Positions 1 to 6,473 of a stretch of DNA of 9,978 bases are shown here, piece by piece (position 1 is the stretch's first letter; each line of letters begins with the position of its first letter). Under the pieces are notes generated by a model. That model saw only the letters and a list, made by a program, of their open reading frames with translations. It made no database searches and was not told the DNA's origin. The translations under genes and the position numbers were made by a program. The stretch comes from Bacteroidota bacterium (GTDB taxonomy: Bacteria > Bacteroidota > Ignavibacteria > UBA10030 > UBA8401), in the NCBI GenBank assembly GCA_030824295.1, contig JAVBYA010000179.1, forward strand, positions 1-9,978. The letters are read 5' to 3'.

Positions 1-794
1 GTACAACACGGAACGGTACGCAGATCCTCGATCCGCTCGCCGTGCTCACCACCGGTACCCGCCGTTCCATTGCTGCCGGGAACGCCGGTTCCGACACGAG
101 CTGGTTCATCAACGATCTGCCGGACGGCATCTATTATTGGAGTGTTCAAACCGTGGACAATGCGTACCTCGGCTCATCCTTCTCTCCGGTCGACTCGTTC
201 GCAATCGGTGTCCCGCTGCCGGTGGAACTGACCTCATTCACCGCCGTGCCGAACAGCAGGGGAGTGGAACTTCGCTGGAACACAGCCAGTGAACTGAACA
301 ACGCTGGATTCGAGATCGAGCGCAAAGGATCGACGCTCCGATCCAAAGACTCAGCGGGTCAGTGGATCCGTATCGGTTTCGTGGAGGGTCACGGTACGAG
401 CAACGCTCCGCAACAGTATTCGTTCATCGATGGTGCCGGCAGAGGAACGGTGCTGTACCGCTTGAAACAAGTGGACCGCGACGGGAACTTCACATACTCG
501 CCGTCGGTGGAAGTGAATAGTGCCGTACCGTCCGTCTTTGCGCTGGAGCAGAACTATCCGAACCCGTTCAATCCCTCAACGACCATCGCATATCAAATTC
601 CTGCGGTTGGTAGGGTGAAGATGTCAGTGTTCGATGCCCTCGGACGGGAAGTTGCCGTGCTGGTGAATGATGTGAAGGAACCGGGCAGCTATGCCGCGCA
701 GTTCGACGGCATGCAGCATGCCAGCGGCATGTATTTCGTTCGGCTGCACAGCGGCGGATTGACCGCCGTCAGAAAGATGCTGCTTGTGAAATAA
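1..794 (+). CDS. T9SS-secreted surface protein, 3' part only
   Basis: The reading frame is open from base 3 to the TAA at 792-794 (263 complete codons). No start is convincing inside the window, so the 5' end lies upstream. The first ~65 residues resemble the beta-sandwich segment (LPDGIYYWSVQTVDNAY, then SPVDSF) that often follows FG-GAP/VCBS-type propellers in exported FCB-group proteins. From about residue 72 comes the linker module LPVELTSF, RWNTASE-NN-GFEIER, GFVEGHGTSNAP, YRLKQVDRDGNF. The T9SS type A sorting domain follows, with NYPNPFNP near residue 184 and the end at LLVK. The sorting domain is known to direct outer-membrane export and surface anchoring or release. The enzymatic or binding role must sit in the missing N-terminal part and cannot be told. 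Gene 2 starts 58 bp downstream with no terminator between, suggesting an operon. Its C-terminal ~200 residues are paralogous to gene 2. Confidence 0.85.
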   Translation, partial: TTRNGTQILDPLAVLTTGTRRSIAAGNAGSDTSWFINDLPDGIYYWSVQTVDNAYLGSSFSPVDSFAIGVPLPVELTSFTAVPNSRGVELRWNTASELNNAGFEIERKGSTLRSKDSAGQWIRIGFVEGHGTSNAPQQYSFIDGAGRGTVLYRLKQVDRDGNFTYSPSVEVNSAVPSVFALEQNYPNPFNPSTTIAYQIPAVGRVKMSVFDALGREVAVLVNDVKEPGSYAAQFDGMQHASGMYFVRLHSGGLTAVRKMLLVK

Positions 795-838
795 TGAGAT
801 CGAAGAAAAGTCCATCGTAATAACCATCTTACAATAAC

Positions 839-845
839 AGGGGAG
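839..845 (+). promoter_or_regulatory. Shine-Dalgarno site for the LamG gene
   Basis: AGGGGAG lies 7 nt upstream of the ATG at 853. It is the clearest purine-rich ribosome binding site in the window; the starts of genes 3, 4 and 5 have weak or no such site. It fixes the start of gene 2, and the signal peptide that follows agrees. Confidence 0.7.
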
Positions 846-852
846 TAACGCC

Positions 853-2160
853 ATGTCACACCGCTCACTATCCATCAGCCTCATTTGTCTGTACGTTCTG
901 CTGTCGATCGCCGGATCCGCCGCGGTACAGGCACAGACCCTTACCGGCGGCAACGTGCTGCTGCTGGACGGCAGCGGCGACTATGTCGCCGGACCGACCC
1001 TTCCGAATTTTGGGACAGGGGATTTTACCATTGAAGCGTGGATCAAAACATCCGGCGGTACGATCTTCTCGAACAGGAACACAGATTCCTACGGGAGTTT
1101 TATAACATTCTCAGCAGGAGCTCAATTAGGCGTTGAGATCTGTGAGGATGGTTCCGGGACCGACTATGCCACTCCTGCGGGGACGGCTTCCGTGAGTAAC
1201 AATCAGTGGCATCACGTTGCGATGACCCGCAGCGGCACGACCATCAAATTCTATGTGGACGGTGTGTTGGATAATACCGTCACAACAGGACTCGCCAATA
1301 TCGTGACAAGTGAATTGATGTATGTGGGCGCAAGAGGGGGCGGATATTTTGGCATCGTGGATTATTTTAACGGATCGATGGATGATCTTCGCGTTTGGAA
1401 TGTCGCCCGCACTGCGATGGAGATCTCCTCGAACAAGGACAACTACATCGATCCGGGAACATCCGGACTGATGCTCAACTACCGTTTCGATGAATCGAGC
1501 GGGTCCACGGCCGCAGATGCAACAAGTAATGATTACGACGGCACACTGCACGGCAACGCACTCTTTTCCAGCACACCTCTTCCGGTGGAACTCTCCTCAT
1601 TCGCAGCAGCAGTGGAAGGCCGGACGGTCACGCTCCGCTGGAGCACTGCATCGGAACAGAATAATCTCGGCTTTGAGGTCGAGCGCCGCACAGCGGGTGA
1701 CGGCGCAGTCATGTCGGAAGAGTGGCGCAACGCAGGGTTTACGGAAGGACATGGAACATCGAATGCGCCGCGATCGTATTCCTTTGTTGACCGGACGGCG
1801 CACGGTGTTGTTCGGTACCGCCTGAAACAATTGGACCGCGACGGTAACTTCACCTATTCCCCCGAAGTGGAAGTGACGGTAGGTGGTGCTCCCTCCATGT
1901 TCGCGCTGGAACAGAACTATCCCAATCCGTTCAACCCGAGCACCAGTATCAGTTTCACCCTTCAGGTTCCTGGGTTCACGACGCTCACCATCTTCGACGC
2001 GGTCGGCAGGGAAGTGGCGGTTCTGTTGAATGAACATCTTGAAGCAGGCGTGCTCCATCAGAGAACGTTCGATGCGTCCGGACTTGCAAGCGGTACGTAT
2101 TATGCGAGACTGGTCTCTTCCGGTGAATATCGGACACGGAAACTGTTCTTGGTGAAATGA
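853..2160 (+). CDS. LamG-domain (laminin G / concanavalin A-like) T9SS-secreted protein
   Basis: This 435-residue protein begins with a signal peptide (hydrophobic stretch ~5-23, cleavage likely in the AVQA-QT region near 26-28). Residues ~32-235 form a LamG-like jelly roll: LLLDGSGDYV, then DFTIEAWIK, NNQWHHVAMTRSG, IKFYVDGVLD, a G-SMDDLRVWNVART strand and the closing LMLNYRFDE. This fold usually binds carbohydrate or mediates adhesion and is not normally catalytic. A linker module (LPVELSSF at 243, GFTEGHGTSNAP, YRLKQLDRDGNF) and a T9SS sorting domain (NYPNPFNP from 355, ending FLVK) follow. The start is fixed by a good Shine-Dalgarno site and the signal peptide. It is probably co-transcribed with gene 1 and is followed by an intrinsic terminator. 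Ligand unknown; an adhesin or glycan-binding surface protein is inferred. Confidence 0.92.
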   Translation: MSHRSLSISLICLYVLLSIAGSAAVQAQTLTGGNVLLLDGSGDYVAGPTLPNFGTGDFTIEAWIKTSGGTIFSNRNTDSYGSFITFSAGAQLGVEICEDGSGTDYATPAGTASVSNNQWHHVAMTRSGTTIKFYVDGVLDNTVTTGLANIVTSELMYVGARGGGYFGIVDYFNGSMDDLRVWNVARTAMEISSNKDNYIDPGTSGLMLNYRFDESSGSTAADATSNDYDGTLHGNALFSSTPLPVELSSFAAAVEGRTVTLRWSTASEQNNLGFEVERRTAGDGAVMSEEWRNAGFTEGHGTSNAPRSYSFVDRTAHGVVRYRLKQLDRDGNFTYSPEVEVTVGGAPSMFALEQNYPNPFNPSTSISFTLQVPGFTTLTIFDAVGREVAVLLNEHLEAGVLHQRTFDASGLASGTYYARLVSSGEYRTRKLFLVK

Positions 2161-2266
2161 TGCATTGAACGAATCGCTCATGGATCGATATGATTGTCGG
2201 TCTCACTGTGCGTTGATCAGAGTTGCCAACCGATCGGAACACCGGTATGTCGATCCGTGAAACCAT

Positions 2267-2304
2267 AACCTCTGCGGTTTGCTCCGCAGAGGTTTGGTGT
2301 TTTT
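2267..2304 (+). terminator. Rho-independent terminator after the LamG gene
   Basis: A perfect 11-bp stem, AACCTCTGCGG (2267-2277) with CCGCAGAGGTT (2284-2294), closes a 6-nt TTTGCT loop. It is followed by TGGTG and a run of five T (2300-2304). The position, ~107 bp after the stop at 2160, closes the gene 1-gene 2 transcription unit. The T-run is short and starts 5 nt after the stem, so efficiency is uncertain. Confidence 0.8.
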
Positions 2305-2367
2305 ACATCCTTCCTTGGATTGAGTAATAAACATTGTTGTAGTGTAAACGGACTATTGTAGGTCATT

Positions 2368-2383
2368 TGTCCAATATTGGACA
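2368..2383. promoter_or_regulatory. 16-bp perfect palindrome, possible operator
   Basis: TGTCCAATATTGGACA is a perfect palindrome lying ~50 bp upstream of the candidate -35 box of gene 3. Symmetry of this length suggests a homodimeric regulator site, but no regulator is encoded here. A second, imperfect palindrome with the same AATATT centre lies exactly 44 bp downstream (2412-2427). Confidence 0.4.
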
Positions 2384-2411
2384 GCATAGAGTATCCGCAA
2401 ATTGCCGTTTT

Positions 2412-2427
2412 TGCTGAATATTCGGCA
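2412..2427. promoter_or_regulatory. 16-bp near-palindrome, possible operator
   Basis: TGCTGAATATTCGGCA has one non-complementary pair out of eight and is centred on AATATT. It lies just upstream of the candidate -35 box at 2433. It shares the AATATT core with the palindrome at 2368-2383, so it may be a second site for the same protein. This is inference only. Confidence 0.3.
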
Positions 2428-2432
2428 TTACA

Positions 2433-2460
2433 TTGATTGGCACAGCCCGTGTCATAGAAT
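2433..2460 (+). promoter_or_regulatory. Candidate sigma70-like promoter for gene 3
   Basis: TTGATT (2433-2438; 4/6 to TTGACA), a 16-bp spacer, then TAGAAT (2455-2460; 5/6 to TATAAT). A start of transcription near 2467 would give a leader of about 20 nt before the GTG at 2488. The region between the terminator and this gene is AT-rich, as expected for a promoter region. Confidence 0.45.
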
Positions 2461-2487
2461 AGTATCATCAACGATAACGGGCGAATT

Positions 2488-4155
2488 GTGACAAAACAAA
2501 CGTGTGCGCTGCTTCTCCTGCTCCTTCCGATCATCCTGCATTCGGCGGAGTTTCAATTGCAATCCATCGGGATACCTGATCCGCAACATGAGAACACCGC
2601 TGCATGGGTCCGTGAAAACGTTGTGCATTCAAAACAGCGTTCATCGTTTCCCGCCGACAACGAACGGTTCCAGCTGCGAAATACTCAAACCCGATTCCCC
2701 CGCCGTCCGGCACGTGCGCACAACGCGGTCCGGAGCAACGCACGTTCAGGTGTGGAGATAGATTCCATTCTGGTGTATTCCGGAAAGGATACCATTCTTC
2801 AGATCGCTCACATTGCGGATGATTCCTATCTCGATGTCATTCAGAGGATATCCGGCGGGATACCTATCGATTCACAACGATGTACAAATCGGTGGAAGAC
2901 CGATGACAGCGGGCAGATCCTCTCACAGGAGATTCTGATAGAACTATGGGACGGTAACCGGTGGGTTCCGGATACACGCAGCATAGAACATAATTCATAT
3001 GAGCCGGGATTTGTCTATACGGAGTTCGTATCAACGCGTTTTTTTGGCGATGGTTCATCCTCCGAATATCGCTGGACCCGAGCGGACCTTCAAGTGTTCG
3101 ATCGATTTGGCAACAAAGTGTCTTCGATCTACTATTGGTTCGAACCGGACCGTAGATCGTTCGTTGAGTTCGATACGTTGTATGCAAGACGGATGTATTC
3201 CGACGATTCTTCGTCCTGCATTGTCATCCCTGATTCAACAGTGACGTTCACCATATCGGACATTGACCATGCCATAAAAAACAAAAAGGGATTGCTCGAC
3301 ATTGTTGCACAGCAACAACGGCATCCGCGGTCCCGTGCCATTATCTCCCGCAGCAGCGACGAACGAACGCGGACGGAACGAACATATGACATGATCGATG
3401 GAGAGTGGAGATTCATCCGGAGTTTCTCGGTCGTTGATTCATCGGAGTCGCTTTCTCTTCTATACGATCTATACTATCAAGACGACACGTTGTGCAGTCA
3501 CCGCAGTATCATCGAATCAACACCGACATTCTGGAAGAGCACGTATGCAGTGCTTATGAATGATGAGTGGGTGAACCGAACACGTGTGACCACGCACTTC
3601 TATAGAAAAGACCTTCTCTACTTCGACACCTTGGTCGCGGTCGAAGAGTGGAATGACGGAGGATGGTACCCCCGATCGATGAAGAGGTCGGCACTGGACG
3701 ACCTGGGGAATGTTCAACAGTCATCATGGTCTTGCTGGAATGATCACAATTGGGTCCCTTCAGAAGGATCGATATACCTTTTTTCGTTTGACCATCAGTT
3801 TGCGTGGTATTTCTTCGGGAATACGGTCGTGATCCGGCGGAGCATGGGGCGGATCGCCGGAACTGCCGAATATCCGCCGCCGGTGCTGCAGGAATTCAGC
3901 CTTCGTCAGAACTATCCTAACCCATTCAATCCATCGACGACGATCGGTTTCACGCTGCAGCGCTCTGCACCGACCACGCTGAAGATCTTTAATACCGTCG
4001 GTCAGGAAGTGGCCACATTGGTGAACGAGGTGCTCGAAGCGGGTGTCTATCATCAATCCGTGTTCGATGCACACGGATTGGCGAGCGGGGTATACTTTGC
4101 TCGATTGGTCTCCGGCGATCAGGTGCAGATGAAGAAGATCATTCTGATGAAGTGA
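2488..4155 (+). CDS. T9SS-secreted protein with degenerate D-x-x-G-N / W-x-x-W repeats, function unknown
   Basis: I do not recognise this 555-residue protein as a named family. The GTG start at 2488 is preferred because it gives a signal peptide (hydrophobic core ~7-18, cleavage near HSA-E at 20) and the frame is closed by TAG at 2455. Residues 21-95 are rich in Arg and Asn and look low-complexity. Residues ~95-460 carry degenerate repeats of the form D-x-x-G-[NQ] followed by W-[DN]-x-x-x-W: D139-G142 with W154/W159, D205-N209 with W217, a diverged copy at W307, W361, W388/W393, then D404-N408 with W417/W422. They recall the YDANGN-type beta-strand repeats seen in other Bacteroidota surface proteins. 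NYPNPFNP and a T9SS sorting domain fill the last ~85 residues. It is transcribed alone, between a terminator and the 41-bp palindromic element. A surface structural or adhesive role is a guess. Confidence 0.85.
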   Translation: MTKQTCALLLLLLPIILHSAEFQLQSIGIPDPQHENTAAWVRENVVHSKQRSSFPADNERFQLRNTQTRFPRRPARAHNAVRSNARSGVEIDSILVYSGKDTILQIAHIADDSYLDVIQRISGGIPIDSQRCTNRWKTDDSGQILSQEILIELWDGNRWVPDTRSIEHNSYEPGFVYTEFVSTRFFGDGSSSEYRWTRADLQVFDRFGNKVSSIYYWFEPDRRSFVEFDTLYARRMYSDDSSSCIVIPDSTVTFTISDIDHAIKNKKGLLDIVAQQQRHPRSRAIISRSSDERTRTERTYDMIDGEWRFIRSFSVVDSSESLSLLYDLYYQDDTLCSHRSIIESTPTFWKSTYAVLMNDEWVNRTRVTTHFYRKDLLYFDTLVAVEEWNDGGWYPRSMKRSALDDLGNVQQSSWSCWNDHNWVPSEGSIYLFSFDHQFAWYFFGNTVVIRRSMGRIAGTAEYPPPVLQEFSLRQNYPNPFNPSTTIGFTLQRSAPTTLKIFNTVGQEVATLVNEVLEAGVYHQSVFDAHGLASGVYFARLVSGDQVQMKKIILMK

Positions 4156-4221
4156 CATTCAAGGAGCATTGTTGACCTGGTGCGCCGTGATACATCTGCC
4201 TTATAGGTCAACCACACAGCG

Positions 4222-4262
4222 TTGTCAAGGTTAACCTTGACAAGGTTTGTCGACAATTGTAA
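4222..4262. repeat. 41-bp palindromic intergenic element, copy 1
   Basis: The core, 4222-4243, is a perfect 22-bp palindrome with half-site TTGTCAAGGTT. It overlaps a second inverted repeat, AACCTTG-A-CAAGGTT (4233-4247), and a third palindrome TTGTCGACAA (4247-4256), and ends with GACAATTGTAA. The 41 bp match 6258-6298 at 39 positions. It lies 67 bp after the stop of gene 3 and 53 bp before the ATG of gene 4, where an operator or promoter would be. TTGACA at 4237-4242 could act as a -35 box, but no good -10 follows at 17 bp, so promoter function is uncertain. No T-run follows, so it is not a standard terminator. Confidence 0.7.
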
Positions 4263-4315
4263 TAGGTCCACGCACACCGTTTTGCTCTCACTGAAGGATT
4301 TCGTATTTTCCCTCC

Positions 4316-6235
4316 ATGAATAATACTTTTCCGCTTCTTCGCCCGCTCCTGCTTCCCCTGCGGATTGCTCTCGTATCACTATACCTCTTTTCCGGCTGCG
4401 GACGCTCCCAGGCGCAGGAGCTGCGTGCCACATGGATCGCGCGCGACCAGCTTGCCAGCCGGGACCTGATCGCCCGGGCAATGGATTCCCTTGCGGCCAA
4501 CAATTTCAATACCGTCATTGTTAATGTTTGGAGCCGGGGGTATCCGCTCTATCAAAGTGCACTATTTGCACAGCATACCGGACTCACCATCGATCCCAAT
4601 TATACGGGTCGCGATGTACTGCAGGAAGCCGTTGCGGAAGCGCATCGGGTGGGGCTCCACGTGGAAGCGTGGTTCGAATACGGTTTTGTCGGCGGATACT
4701 CCGGTTACCTTCCCGGAACAAGCGGGAAAGGGAAGATCTTCGATTCCTATCCGCACTGGGTCTCTCGGCAGCAGAACGGCACCGAGATCGACGGCTCCGG
4801 ATTCTATTGGATGACGCATACCCGGCCGGAAGTGCAGGACCTTCTGATCGGTATGGCATCGGAGATCGCACGGAAGTACGATGTGGACGGTATCGAGATG
4901 GACCGTGTACGCTATTCCAGTCTCAATTATGGATACGATCCGTTTACGGACAGTCTCTACCGTGCAGAACATGCCGGTCAGGCGCCGCCTGCGCCTGGCG
5001 ATACATCATGGAGGCGATGGCGTGCGGACAAGCTGAACTCCTTTGTTGCTCGTCTGTATGATTCGGTGAAAGCGGTCAATCCGCATATCACCGTCTCCAA
5101 TGCGCCGAGCATGTACAGCAGCACTGCCTATTCTTCGTATGAAAGTTTTTGTCAGGACTGGGTCTGGTGGGTCAACCAGAACAAAGTGGACAATGTCCTG
5201 GTGCAGTCCTATGTCTCCTCGCCGTCAACATTCTCATCGTACATCGATAACATGAAGTCCCGTGTCACTGACGATTCCAAGATCCACCCTTCGTTCGCGG
5301 TGAGACCCAACAGCACACCGATCGGACCAGGAACAGCGACCGCAATGATCACTGCACTGCGCGGGAAAGGACTCTCCGGCAGCGGCATCTGGTATTACAC
5401 CGATCTGATCGGCACATTCCCGGAACTCAAGGCAGGACCGTATTCCGCGGCCGTCACCCCTCCGCATTTCACTCCGCAGTGGCGGACGCACCGCACCATC
5501 GTTCCGATCACCGATACGGCTCGTGCCGTACGGACCGGTGTCTGGACCTCCAGTGCCAATCCCGGCTATACCGGTAATTCACTCTATGCCGCATCGGCGG
5601 GAGTTCATTCGCTCCAGTACAATGCGTCGGTTCCGGCAACAGGAATGTATGAAGTGTATGTGTTCACCGTTGCGTCGTCGAACAGGACGGCAGTGGCGCC
5701 GTACACAGTCTCAGCGACCAACGGACAGTTCGCCGTGTCGGTGGACCAGTCGAAAAGTCTCAACGCGGGATGGAGGAAACTCGGCGATTTCCATTTTACG
5801 GAAGGTCTTCGTCCGGTGGTCACTCTCACCAACCAATCCATCGGTGAAGGGAAATTCGTCAGCGCCGATGCGGTGATGCTGGTGCTCAATCGGAGATTGT
5901 CACCGCAGGCATCCCCGGGAACAGCATCGGTCCTGGACCGTCATCGGAATGTTCCGATATTCCACTTGCTGCAGAATTATCCTAATCCGTTCAATCCCTC
6001 AACAACCCTGCGCTATATCGTCAGCAGTCCCGCTTCCGGTACGACAGGGGAGCGGGTGCTGCTCTCGGTGTTCGATCCGCTCGGCCGCGAGGTATCGCGG
6101 CTGGTAGATGCTGTCCAGCAGCCAGGCTCCTATTCCGTCCGTTTCGATGCTTCCCATCTACCCACCGGTGTCTATTTCGCCCGGTTGACCTCATCGGGCA
6201 ATACTTTTGTAAGAAGGATCGTTCTTTTAAAGTAG
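4316..6235 (+). CDS. GHL10-type glycosyl hydrolase-like protein with golvesin-like domain, T9SS cargo
   Basis: This 639-residue protein starts at the only ATG after an in-frame TGA at 4292. It has a signal peptide ending near QA-QE (33/34), but also F25-S-G-C28, a weak lipobox. Residues ~35-390 match the GHL10 family (PF02638; YngK, E. coli DigH/YddW): ELRATWIA, NNFNTVIVNVWSRGYPLYQS, HVEAWFEYGF and VDGIEMDRVRY (190-200). DigH is known to cleave denuded peptidoglycan strands; other members are uncharacterised. Residues ~394-525 resemble the golvesin C-terminal/xanthan lyase beta-sandwich (GMYEVYVF, APYTV, VDQSKSLNAGWRKLG, FVSADAVML), a likely carbohydrate-binding accessory domain. NYPNPFNP begins at 554, with the sorting domain to 639. 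There is no Shine-Dalgarno site, which is common in Bacteroidota. Copies of the 41-bp element lie on both sides. An extracellular glycan-active enzyme is the best reading; substrate unknown. Confidence 0.9.
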   Translation: MNNTFPLLRPLLLPLRIALVSLYLFSGCGRSQAQELRATWIARDQLASRDLIARAMDSLAANNFNTVIVNVWSRGYPLYQSALFAQHTGLTIDPNYTGRDVLQEAVAEAHRVGLHVEAWFEYGFVGGYSGYLPGTSGKGKIFDSYPHWVSRQQNGTEIDGSGFYWMTHTRPEVQDLLIGMASEIARKYDVDGIEMDRVRYSSLNYGYDPFTDSLYRAEHAGQAPPAPGDTSWRRWRADKLNSFVARLYDSVKAVNPHITVSNAPSMYSSTAYSSYESFCQDWVWWVNQNKVDNVLVQSYVSSPSTFSSYIDNMKSRVTDDSKIHPSFAVRPNSTPIGPGTATAMITALRGKGLSGSGIWYYTDLIGTFPELKAGPYSAAVTPPHFTPQWRTHRTIVPITDTARAVRTGVWTSSANPGYTGNSLYAASAGVHSLQYNASVPATGMYEVYVFTVASSNRTAVAPYTVSATNGQFAVSVDQSKSLNAGWRKLGDFHFTEGLRPVVTLTNQSIGEGKFVSADAVMLVLNRRLSPQASPGTASVLDRHRNVPIFHLLQNYPNPFNPSTTLRYIVSSPASGTTGERVLLSVFDPLGREVSRLVDAVQQPGSYSVRFDASHLPTGVYFARLTSSGNTFVRRIVLLK

Positions 6236-6247
6236 TGTTGAGGATTA

Positions 6248-6298
6248 TCAACAAACATTGTCAAGGTTAACCTTGACAACGTTTGTTGACAATTGTAA
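6248..6298. repeat. Palindromic intergenic element, copy 2, with extended hairpin arms
   Basis: Positions 6258-6298 match the 41-bp element at 4222-4262 with two substitutions. The 22-bp palindrome is at 6258-6279. Here extra arms, TCAACAAAC (6248-6256) and GTTTGTTGA (6281-6289), extend it to a 42-bp inverted repeat with one mismatched pair (A6257/C6280). It starts 12 bp after the TAG of gene 4 and ends 175 bp before the chosen start of gene 5. No T-run follows. It could be an operator, an mRNA 3'-end stabilising hairpin or a repeat-family member. The remaining spacer, to 6438, shows only a short GATCATGATC palindrome (6311-6320). Confidence 0.7.
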
Positions 6299-6438
6299 CG
6301 ATCCTTTGATGATCATGATCTCTTACCGCCCGGTCTGCGCCGTGTTTGCTTCCAGGTTGTCCATCGCTCTCCTCTATCGGTGTATTCATCGTTCATTTGT
6401 GTGATCGATGGGAATGCTGATGGTTGCGGTAGGACCGA

Positions 6439-6468
6439 TTGTCCTTTGTTCATTGATTTCTCTATATT
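6439..6468 (+). promoter_or_regulatory. Candidate promoter for the GH18 gene, giving a near-leaderless mRNA
   Basis: TTGTCC (6439-6444), an 18-bp spacer, then TATATT (6463-6468), inside TATATTATAG. Transcription would begin about 6-8 bp further on, essentially at the ATG at 6474, so the mRNA would have almost no leader. That fits the absence of a Shine-Dalgarno site but is inferred from box matches only. Confidence 0.4.
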
Positions 6469-6473
6469 ATAGT

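Noticed and set aside
1597..2181. 194-codon minus-strand gene
   Set aside because: It is a shadow of the well-supported LamG gene on the + strand, Arg/His-rich, with no signal peptide, motif or start site.
4222..4262. Intrinsic terminator at the palindromic element
   Set aside because: The palindrome has no proper loop and no T-run follows on either strand. It also lies 67 bp after the stop of gene 3 and close to the start of gene 4.
4237..4265. Sigma70 promoter TTGACA-17-TAATAG in copy 1
   Set aside because: The -35 box is perfect, but the -10 matches poorly and is not conserved at the same place in copy 2 (TAACGA), so it is not listed as a promoter.
6408..6473. Longer N-terminus for the GH18 gene
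   Set aside because: It adds 22 residues with a second hydrophobic stretch before a complete signal peptide, and the best promoter boxes lie inside it.
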